Positions 36,201-42,459 of a stretch of 64,000 nucleotides of DNA are shown here, piece by piece. Position 1 is the stretch's first letter. The number at the start of each line of letters is the position of its first letter. Below the pieces are notes generated by a model that was given only the letters and a program-made list of their open reading frames with translations, ran no database searches and was not told the DNA's origin. Source of the stretch: Moheibacter sediminis (GTDB lineage Bacteria; Bacteroidota; Bacteroidia; Flavobacteriales; Weeksellaceae); NCBI RefSeq assembly GCF_900176425.1, contig NZ_FWXS01000006.1, forward strand, positions 1 through 64,000. Direction: 5' to 3'. Both the position numbers and the translations under genes were made by a program.

Positions 36201-36665
36201 TTAGCTGAGGGTGAAAATATAGTGACAGTAAGCGATTCGGATTTGTTTGCTTCCCGCAGATTTACCATAGATGCATGGCGGGTGAAGCCACAGATAACAT
36301 ATCAGGTTGAAAGCAAGTTCAGCGCATCGGCTCATTTTACCTACCAAAATAAATCGAATCGAACCGGAGAAGAATTGCTTAAACAGTCCAACATGGGAGC
36401 GGAAGTGCAGTGGAATGACGGTGCTAAATCTTCTTTGTTGGGAACTTTTAATTACATCAAAAATGATTTTACCGGAAATGGTCAATCCGTTGTCGGAAAC
36501 CAAATGATGGAAGGTTTGAAGCCGGGTGACAATTTCGTGTGGCAATTGTTATTGCAGCGTCAGTTGAATTCATTCTTAAGTGTAAATGTAAGTTACGACG
36601 GACGTAAAACGGAAGAAAATAAAACTATCCATACCGGAAGCGTGCAGATACAGGCGAGGTTTTAA
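33210..36665 (+). CDS. Large outer-membrane beta-barrel-like protein with EF-hand-type loop
   Basis: This 1151-aa protein has a signal peptide (about 1-22) and then beta-rich sequence with frequent aromatic strand ends, finishing in a terminal strand ending QIQARF, as in outer-membrane barrels. The segment VSGSERVYLDG and then GEDNDYVINYNTGELTF (about 290-330) resembles a motif I associate with SprA-type T9SS proteins, but this protein is half their length. DYNGDGIEQLDE near residue 845 fits a calcium-binding EF-hand loop. I do not know its function. No plug domain or TonB box is seen. The frame opens with TTG-TTG; no ATG precedes the signal peptide. Confidence 0.7.
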   Translation: MLQLRYKIVLLFCSVLISFAWGQVPSWQNDNSRKDSIVISDTVQLNANVILPEKFFVFDELGQPISDLFYRVDHASGKIYFDESLKNQKATVYYFIHPDLQQTAYYSKDTALIVEREKENIFYSFGDEKIKEKKPFDGLNSRGSLVRGIRFGNNQSASTQSSLDLQLSGNLTEEIGINAVISDNNVPIQADGYTQQLQEFDKVYVELFNKNSRVRAGHIDLVQDKDFFGNFTQKVTGLQIGTELTHANDSKTRIQVAGSTTRGEFATRKIIGQNGNQGPYRLSGNNNELFIIIVSGSERVYLDGVLLTRGEDNDYVINYNTGELTFTSNRLITANSRITVEYLYANRSYSQFLIYGGIEHESEKFKIAGHFYSNGDSKNNPLNDNLSDADKQILADAGNNTAEMFNTTAVPTAYDPDRNLYRKVLIDGVEIFEYSDDPEEELFYVTFTLMGNNRGNYIKSDIEVNGKIFQYVPPVGGIPQGNYEPIRQLVPPKRLQLYTINSAYKLKNNGLIGLDLAMSNEDLNLFSDIDDNQNVGFGGRVYGNRKFQMKDWGLNPLFELSYIQKNFQSIQRLRTVEFTRDFNLDQELSEVNQTYLKVGLQANYRDSLNLNYNLHYLNNENQYTGFKNDLNLNYKSGKNFAQANFSLLNSEKHSILTPDLDPDKSQFLRYQAIAKRKVYKSFWIGAQYMGERNEIEDRINAPEGNNLSDLSFQWDEIQALAGIGDSTKMNVQLTFYNRRDDSIRLGVMERISVSNGLILQSKLINKSDHRLDLTGHYRSVKYEFEDMANEDYITGNIRWYKSFFRGGMVVNAFYELGSGVEPQREFEYVKVTDGMGIYKWTDYNGDGIEQLDEFEVAEFQDQANYVRVFTNTMEYIKTNKNGFNFSVRLKPKELINSENEFLGRWTLQGSLQSNNSLKKEGKTLEWNPFTSSEELLSKSQTLRTNLNFNQSSKYKWSSSYTYSQQESKSFIFTGGESRDSRSHLLNAKYKPWENFFFLAEGENIVTVSDSDLFASRRFTIDAWRVKPQITYQVESKFSASAHFTYQNKSNRTGEELLKQSNMGAEVQWNDGAKSSLLGTFNYIKNDFTGNGQSVVGNQMMEGLKPGDNFVWQLLLQRQLNSFLSVNVSYDGRKTEENKTIHTGSVQIQARF

Positions 36666-36837
36666 TCTTTTTTAATTCATTTACTTCGTTAAATTTTACA
36701 TGAATGATGGTCGATCTTGGGATTTTATTGTTTAACAGAACATAAAGTAACAGTGAGCAAAACGGAAGATGAAGTAATGTGAGCGGAGTGCGCAGTAGTG
36801 GGGGGCATATTTATAAAGCTGATTGATTATATTGTTT

Positions 36838-37533
36838 TCATCCCCAGAAGTATATTTTCATTATTGAATTTAAAATAATTGTACTTCTGGAAAAACAAAT
36901 CGTTCTCCGGTTGAGCCTTTTTAAATGTGTTCGGAGCGTCAAATGTTTTCTTTCAATGGAATTTGTCCCAAAGCGTTTTACTTTATGAATATTCTTCTCA
37001 ATCAGAAACTTATAGTTTTTTAATTCATCAGTGTAAATAAACTTAGCCTTGCTTAAATTTAAAGTACTTATAACAGATTTCAGCGTTTGATTGGTTCTTC
37101 TGCCTATATTGAATGAAACAATCCCTTTGCTGATTCTCTCCAGTGCACAAACTATCCAGATCCTTCTTTGTTTGCTGCCGATGTAAGTACAGAGTTCATC
37201 GACTTCATATTCTTTTCTCATGCTGATAATAGGCGGTTTGATGTTGCGGGAAATGGAAAGAATTCTTTTCAATAAAGTGGTGGTTGAAATATTTAAAACT
37301 CTGGCAGTACTTCTGATTCCCAAACCTTCTTTGGTAAGAATAATAATTTGTTGATTTAAGTCGGTTTGGTATGCATTGTAAGTATAAAAATCTATAAACC
37401 GTTTCTTGCATGATTTACATAAAAATTGCTGTTTGCCCGTTTTTGTTTTACCATTCTTTATAATTTGATTTGCTTTACAATTAGGGCAGATTACTGTATC
37501 ACTAACTTTGAAACACTTGGTCTCGGTTTTCAT
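36838..37533 (-). CDS. IS1-family-like transposase
   Basis: This 231-aa single-frame transposase has an N-terminal zinc-ribbon (CPNCKANQIIKNG, then CKSCKKRF), a helix-turn-helix (GIRSTARVLNIS), and a DDE-type catalytic region with YEVDELCTYIG, FIYTDELKNY and an ending IERKHLTLRTHLKRLNRRT that matches the InsB end of IS1. Unlike classical IS1 it needs no frameshift. It appears intact. Terminal inverted repeats and target duplication could not be defined by eye. It lies 112 bases from a broken RHS fragment. Confidence 0.85.
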   Translation of the reverse strand: MKTETKCFKVSDTVICPNCKANQIIKNGKTKTGKQQFLCKSCKKRFIDFYTYNAYQTDLNQQIIILTKEGLGIRSTARVLNISTTTLLKRILSISRNIKPPIISMRKEYEVDELCTYIGSKQRRIWIVCALERISKGIVSFNIGRRTNQTLKSVISTLNLSKAKFIYTDELKNYKFLIEKNIHKVKRFGTNSIERKHLTLRTHLKRLNRRTICFSRSTIILNSIMKIYFWG

Positions 37534-37565
37534 ATTTTCAGGCGGTTTAAGATGCTAAAAATAGA

Positions 37566-37590
37566 AAGAGTGGACATAACGTCCACTCTT
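37566..37590. repeat. Perfect palindromic hairpin upstream of the transposase
   Basis: AAGAGTGGAC and GTCCACTCTT are perfect 10-bp arms around ATAAC. It lies 33 bases before the transposase start on the minus strand. It may guard against read-through transcription into the element or mark its end. Confidence 0.75.
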
Positions 37591-37645
37591 AAATTAAAAT
37601 ATTATGAAAATTATTTTCTGATTTTCAGTGATTTAAAATAAATAT

Positions 37646-37738
37646 TTATTTCATCACTAACTCTGATACATCGCCCATATAATGTCGCCAGCCAAAGTCG
37701 TACATACCGGTCTCCTGCAGTCTCTTTGTTGTACTTGT
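37646..37738 (-). pseudogene. Relic of an RHS core (C-terminal boundary fragment)
   Basis: On the minus strand this frame reads KRLQETGMYDFGWRHYM, nearly identical to KELQETGMYDFGWRHYM of the RHS protein upstream, then GDVSELVMK and a stop at 37646-37648. The DNA across about 60 bases is also closely similar to 39677-39740. The rest of the core (IGRW to DPDG) and any tail are missing. It is a decayed core-boundary piece, as expected from past swapping of RHS C-terminal cassettes. It lies between the second immunity-like gene and the insertion sequence. Confidence 0.8.
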
Positions 37739-37794
37739 ATTAAAGAACGTCTCGTTTTTAATTTCTGATCGACTGAAAATCAATATTAAATTTA

Positions 37795-38259
37795 TTAATC
37801 TGGAATGCAACTGTTTTTAAGGTAATCTCGAACAGGAAACTTTCTGATGCTATGCACATCAATGGTATCTCCATTATCTATTTCTATAATTTTTTTATTA
37901 TTATCAAGATTAATTACAAGTTTGGAGCCTATCTTATACTGATGATGGCGAGGTCTTCTCAAATCTTTCACAGAGTAAATCATTACTGCTAAAGAGTCTT
38001 TTACTCGTATAAAAAATCTATTATTGTCGATTTGATTATAATCTTTATAATTTGATTCTTCTACTCTTAGACAAGCTATTCTTAGAGATGTATCTGATTT
38101 TATTTCAATAATTTCCCCCTTCAATTCTAAATCAAAATTTTCGATAAAATTCTGATGATCTTTATGCATGGGTGTTGATTCTACGCCCTTAATGATGAGA
38201 AATATTATTAATATAAAAGCTAAAAAAATCCCTAAAATTATTATTATAATTTTTTTCAT
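37795..38259 (-). CDS. Membrane-anchored immunity-like protein, copy 2
   Basis: This 154-aa protein has a strongly hydrophobic N-terminal helix (about 4-25) without a lipobox or clear cleavage site, then a soluble domain probably outside the cytoplasm. It includes FDLELKGEIIEIKSD, RVKDSLAVMIYS and FPVRDYLKNSCIP. It aligns without gaps to the neighbour at 38286 (about 64 percent identity by hand count). I recognise no family. Position, small size, duplication and AT-rich composition behind an RHS tail suggest an immunity protein (inference). It starts 26 bases after the first copy. Confidence 0.7.
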   Translation of the reverse strand: MKKIIIIILGIFLAFILIIFLIIKGVESTPMHKDHQNFIENFDLELKGEIIEIKSDTSLRIACLRVEESNYKDYNQIDNNRFFIRVKDSLAVMIYSVKDLRRPRHHQYKIGSKLVINLDNNKKIIEIDNGDTIDVHSIRKFPVRDYLKNSCIPD

Positions 38260-38285
38260 ATATACTTCCTATTTCCATTAATAAA

Positions 38286-38750
38286 TTAGTTTGGGATGCA
38301 ACTGTTTTTAAGATAGTCTCGAACTGGAAAAGTGTCGATACCATATATATCTATGGTATGTTTTTCTTCCAGTTCAATAATTTTTTTGTTATTATTATGA
38401 TTAATCAAAAGTTGTGATCCAATTCTATATTGATGATGTCGAAACTTGTTTACATCCTTTGTAGAATAAATCATAACTGCTAATGAATCTTTTACCCTCA
38501 TAAAAAACCTATTGCCTTCAACTTTATAGTATTCTTTATAATTTGAATGTTCTACTTTTAAACAAGCAATCCTTAATGAACCATCTGACTTAATATCAAT
38601 AATTTCACCCTTTAATTCCAAATCGAAATTATTTACGAACTTTTGATATTCTTTGTACATTGGTGCAGATTCAACTAGTAAATTGAGTAGAAATCGTACT
38701 ATTCCAAATAATACTATTAGCACCACTATTATTAGTACTATTTTTTTCAT
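38286..38750 (-). CDS. Membrane-anchored immunity-like protein, copy 1
   Basis: This 154-aa paralogue of the gene at 37795 has the same architecture: N-terminal membrane helix (about 4-26) and a conserved extracytoplasmic-type domain with LKGEIIDIKSD, NRFFMRVKDSLAVMIYS, RHHQY and YLKNSCIPN. It begins only 5 bases after the RHS stop, so it is co-transcribed and probably co-translated with the RHS protein. A membrane-anchored protective protein would fit a toxin acting in the periplasm or membrane. No enzymatic motif is visible. The role is inferred from context only. Confidence 0.7.
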   Translation of the reverse strand: MKKIVLIIVVLIVLFGIVRFLLNLLVESAPMYKEYQKFVNNFDLELKGEIIDIKSDGSLRIACLKVEHSNYKEYYKVEGNRFFMRVKDSLAVMIYSTKDVNKFRHHQYRIGSQLLINHNNNKKIIELEEKHTIDIYGIDTFPVRDYLKNSCIPN

Positions 38751-38755
38751 ATATT

Positions 38756-39565
38756 TTATTTCCAGCCACTTCCTAAAGGCCCCTGAACAACATCATCTAC
38801 ATTAACTTCGACATTAAATCTAAATATTCCTGCACGCACATCACCTCCTAAAATAAACATCGGAGTTTTACCTCCATTATTGTTTAGGTCAACCATTCGG
38901 TTAGCTGGGTATATCGGACTGTTAAGCGTAGTTCCAGAGAACCACCCATTTTCTTTGCTATAGACACTTCCACTGGCTGCTTCTCTACTCACACCAGACA
39001 AGCTTCCACTAACAGTAGCTGTTCCAAATTTAATGTTATCAATGAAATTGGTTTCGAAAATATTAATAGAACCCTCAGCACCAACTCCAGCTATAGAGCC
39101 ACCTAAATCAAATTCACCTATCGCCAAATTTAAATCTCCCTCATTTTTGTCGTAAGTAAGAGAAAATGCAGTAACACCTAAAGATACATCTATCGCATTT
39201 CCTATTTTAAAATTTTTAACTCCAACTCCTAAACCTATACCAAAATCATTTAAATTAAGAAAGTCTGGTTCAGTCAAAGCAACTAGATCTCCGCTTTCTG
39301 TAAATGAAGAAACCGCTCCATCTATTATAATTCTAGGTTTAGGTTTATACCCAAGGAATTTCCTGATATTAGTCCATGTTCTACCAAACCAAGATGGTCC
39401 GGGATTATAATTACTATAGTAAGTAGTTACAGGACCATCACCAAAGCTACCTCCACTTTCCAGATGAGATAACAGACTGCCATAACTTCCGCCCTCTGCA
39501 AAGTATCCTAATACTGATTGTATCTCTGAGCCTGTAAATATAAAGGCATCATCCGTTTCTGTATA
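38756..39565 (-). other. Variable C-terminal tail region of the RHS protein
   Basis: This segment encodes residues 951-1219, after the DPDG end of the RHS core. It is richer in A and T than the core. It contains a WFGRTWTNIRKFLG segment, then alternating glycine strands (IGLGVGVKNF, LGGSIAGVGAEGS, VSGSLSGVS). No catalytic triad, nuclease or deaminase motif is apparent, so its activity, if toxic, is unassigned. Confidence 0.65.
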
Positions 39566-42415
39566 TCTACCGTCAGGATCTCTGAAAGAAACAGGATTAT
39601 TTAAAACATATCCGTAGGGAGATGTTGAGTGATACATTTCCGATAGCTGATCCATTCCGTTCCATCTTCCGATGTCCGGCATATAATGTCTCCATCCGAA
39701 GTCGTACATTCCTGTCTCCTGAAGCTCTTTTCCGCTGTATTTGTAATTGTAAGGCACGGAAAGCGGACTGTAACCCGGCATGCTTAGCTGGTTGAGGTGG
39801 TTCATGCCGAAGGCATAGTATTTATTGTTGTCCAGTACTCTGGCAGCCCCCGTCGTTGTATGTCTCGTATAGCTCATGCGTACGTTCCCGGTCTGGTCTT
39901 TGTACTGGTAAATATAACGTTTATTCTCATAATCATAGAACCCTTCGGAAGTAGGGAAGAAGACGAGGTCGAATGTCAGCGGATCTCCCCCTCCGGGGTT
40001 TCCGGGCGCTTTTTCTGCAAAGGTAAATGCTTCCGGTTCCGATGCGACTTTGGCTGACTCTAAGGACTCGCTTTCAGAAGTACGGAACATACCTGCGATC
40101 AGGTCTGAGTTGGGTGTGGAATACTGAAAACCGTCCAGGTAAAGCGTAGTGATGTCCACGTTGCTGCCGTTGTGGTTGATTGTCAGTGTCTTTCTTAGTT
40201 TTGTGCCGTCCGCACTGTAAAGAAAAGTTGTAGTATTGCCATCTGCAATGGTGGTGGGGAGGTTGAGGAAGTTATAAGTAATATTGGTAATTCCCTTGTC
40301 GGGCATCGCTGTCATGTTGCCGTTGATGTCATATTGTATGGTTCCGTTTCCTCCTTCGTAACCGTTTGCATTTCCCGTTTGGTCATTGATATTGGTCAGC
40401 CTGTTTCCGTCATAAGCGTAGAAAAGATTGTCTATAAGTCTTGCCACGGTTTCCTGCGGATGCTTGAACGAGGTACGGTACATGGATTTGATGTTTCCGC
40501 GGTTGTCATAGCTGACGATCTCACTATTGCTTTTTTGGTAAGGGTCACCATGCGGCTGGAAAAGCCCGGCTGTCAACCTGCCTGCTGCGTCATATACATA
40601 TCCGTATCTTTCGATGATGCCCGATGATGTTGCCCATGAAGTTTCTGCGATGGTTCCGTTGTAGCGTGGTTTGACTTTTTGTGCGGAGAAGTTATTATTG
40701 GGAGTTTCCACACCTTCTCTTTGGTTGTAGTTGATCTTGAAGGCAAAGAGGTCTGTTCCCAGATTTGCAGGATTGTTGACCGAAGTCAGCCAGCCGCGGA
40801 TATTGTAAGTATAATCTAACTGCTGCAGGTTGTTTCCTACTTTTTTACTGGTTATGCGACCGAGGTTGTCATAAGTGAGTTCTGAAAGCAGCTCTTCCGG
40901 ATGGTTGTCTACTTTGTGGAAGTGATGGGTCAAGAGGTTTTGTGCAGAGTAGATGTAGCGCTGCTTTATTTCTATTTCTGCAGCATTCGTTGTTCTTTTA
41001 TGGTTCACTTTCGATTCCCTGATATTTCCGGGAAAATCCAGTTTCATCTCTGTCTTGCTGTAGCCGTTAAGGTGGTTGGTCTTGTGGCTTCCGATAAGGC
41101 GCTCTTTGGCATCATACCAGAAAACAGTCTTGTTCCATTTTTCATCTTCCATATTTCTGACATATGATGCAGTAAGCATTGATTTGGTGCTGTGGGTAGA
41201 TGTAATATCAGAGGATAGTGTTGATTGTTCGTAAATCTGTGCAGGTCTGGAAGGTACTCCTGCCGGGTATTCATCATAATAATTGACACTCAATACATCG
41301 GTAACTGAAGTAGGATAGGCATTTTTAGTATAGTAAATCAAAGTGAAAGAGTTGTTGAACCCTGTTGCACTTTTGGATTCAAACACAGCAATTGAGCTGT
41401 TGGCACCTGCCTGTTCCGTATTTCTTTCTCCTCCGGTGCACAGTCCGGTGTAGATAACTCTTCCCAGTTTGTCGTATTTCACAAATGCCCATTTGCCTTC
41501 CGATTTCATTTTGGTATCGGTGGACATGATTACGCGGTCTTCCCTGTCATAGACATAAAATTCTTTCTCTTTTCCCGGAAGCTTTTTTTCAATTAATCTG
41601 CCCATTGCATCGTACTTATACTGGTACAATACTTTGTTTTTAGTGTCAGTTGTCAGAGGGTTTTCTCCCGAGTTCAAAGGTGGGATGATGTATGTCAGCT
41701 GGTTGTACTGGTTATAAACATAATAAGTGTCCAGATTGACAGCCCCGTTTTTTATACGTGTCATCAGAACTTGTCCGCTTCCGTTTTTGTATTCCATGGA
41801 AATGTTTCCGTCTTCGTCCTTTGCGGTCGTTTTATGAAGTGTATTTACGGCATAGAACCCACTTTGTGTAAGGGAATTTTCAAAAGTAGAGGTATTCAGT
41901 GCCGACACAAATTTTTTGACAGTGTTGGCTTCATTAAATCCATATGTAAATTCTTTGGTATTCTGCCCGTCCATCTTCCAGTCAGTTCCGGGGTTTGCTG
42001 TTTTTATAACACGGTTTTGAGGGGAATCATCATATTTTACCTCTGCATAAGCATTTGTAGTACCATGATATAGATTGATGCCCGATTCCGAAACAGAATG
42101 AATCGCTCCGTTCTGGCTGTTTACGGAAATTGGAAGATATTGCTTGGTCTGCTTTGCGCCCTGCTCAGAGAAATAGGTACTTACAAGGTCTTGTCCGGGC
42201 TGGATGCCGTTAATGACTATGTTTTGTTTTACTCTTCCCAATCCATCGGTATAGGTTACATTTTGGATCGATTGCCCACTGTTCATATTACTTACAGTTA
42301 CGCCTTCCAGAAATACTCTCGTATATGTGTAGGTCTGATTAGGACTGAAGTTCTGTGAGTATAGTTTACCGGAGATGCTCAATAGCATCAATAAGGTGAT
42401 ATATAGGTTTTTCAT
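38756..42415 (-). CDS. RHS-repeat protein with N-terminal DUF6443 and variable glycine-rich tail
   Basis: This 1219-aa protein (from the ATG at 42415) has a signal peptide (KNLYITLLMLLSISGKLYSQ) and a DUF6443-type domain with VTYTDGLGRVKQ. RHS/YD repeats follow (YDRE-R-, YDAMGRLIEK and so on) to about 900, then the RHS core end ETGMYDFGWRHYMPDIGRW, SPYGYVLNNP and DPDG near 950. The last 269 residues are a different, glycine-rich, beta-type domain with no recognised toxin motif. The family forms shells around C-terminal effectors. An ATG at 42460 overlaps the upstream stop but would hide the signal peptide; I prefer 42415. Confidence 0.85.
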   Translation of the reverse strand: MKNLYITLLMLLSISGKLYSQNFSPNQTYTYTRVFLEGVTVSNMNSGQSIQNVTYTDGLGRVKQNIVINGIQPGQDLVSTYFSEQGAKQTKQYLPISVNSQNGAIHSVSESGINLYHGTTNAYAEVKYDDSPQNRVIKTANPGTDWKMDGQNTKEFTYGFNEANTVKKFVSALNTSTFENSLTQSGFYAVNTLHKTTAKDEDGNISMEYKNGSGQVLMTRIKNGAVNLDTYYVYNQYNQLTYIIPPLNSGENPLTTDTKNKVLYQYKYDAMGRLIEKKLPGKEKEFYVYDREDRVIMSTDTKMKSEGKWAFVKYDKLGRVIYTGLCTGGERNTEQAGANSSIAVFESKSATGFNNSFTLIYYTKNAYPTSVTDVLSVNYYDEYPAGVPSRPAQIYEQSTLSSDITSTHSTKSMLTASYVRNMEDEKWNKTVFWYDAKERLIGSHKTNHLNGYSKTEMKLDFPGNIRESKVNHKRTTNAAEIEIKQRYIYSAQNLLTHHFHKVDNHPEELLSELTYDNLGRITSKKVGNNLQQLDYTYNIRGWLTSVNNPANLGTDLFAFKINYNQREGVETPNNNFSAQKVKPRYNGTIAETSWATSSGIIERYGYVYDAAGRLTAGLFQPHGDPYQKSNSEIVSYDNRGNIKSMYRTSFKHPQETVARLIDNLFYAYDGNRLTNINDQTGNANGYEGGNGTIQYDINGNMTAMPDKGITNITYNFLNLPTTIADGNTTTFLYSADGTKLRKTLTINHNGSNVDITTLYLDGFQYSTPNSDLIAGMFRTSESESLESAKVASEPEAFTFAEKAPGNPGGGDPLTFDLVFFPTSEGFYDYENKRYIYQYKDQTGNVRMSYTRHTTTGAARVLDNNKYYAFGMNHLNQLSMPGYSPLSVPYNYKYSGKELQETGMYDFGWRHYMPDIGRWNGMDQLSEMYHSTSPYGYVLNNPVSFRDPDGRYTETDDAFIFTGSEIQSVLGYFAEGGSYGSLLSHLESGGSFGDGPVTTYYSNYNPGPSWFGRTWTNIRKFLGYKPKPRIIIDGAVSSFTESGDLVALTEPDFLNLNDFGIGLGVGVKNFKIGNAIDVSLGVTAFSLTYDKNEGDLNLAIGEFDLGGSIAGVGAEGSINIFETNFIDNIKFGTATVSGSLSGVSREAASGSVYSKENGWFSGTTLNSPIYPANRMVDLNNNGGKTPMFILGGDVRAGIFRFNVEVNVDDVVQGPLGSGWK

Positions 42416-42459
42416 GTGATTCTTTTTTATAGATACTTGATACGATAGGATTTTATACA

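Larger units (their letters stand above)
36666..37645 (-). mobile_element. Insertion sequence, IS1-like, boundaries unresolved
   Basis: The transposase gene is flanked by non-coding DNA on both sides (36666-36837 and 37534-37645). The outer limits given are simply the neighbouring coding ends. I compared both flanks and found no inverted repeat pair better than chance, so the true ends are unknown. Confidence 0.5.

Noticed and set aside
36760-37600. Terminal inverted repeats of the IS1-like element
   Set aside because: Best alignment between flanks starting near 36799 and 37590 was only about 12 of 28 bases, no better than chance in this composition.
38756-39565. Assigning the RHS tail to a known nuclease, deaminase or peptidase toxin
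   Set aside because: None of the catalytic motifs of those families is visible; naming an activity would be guesswork.
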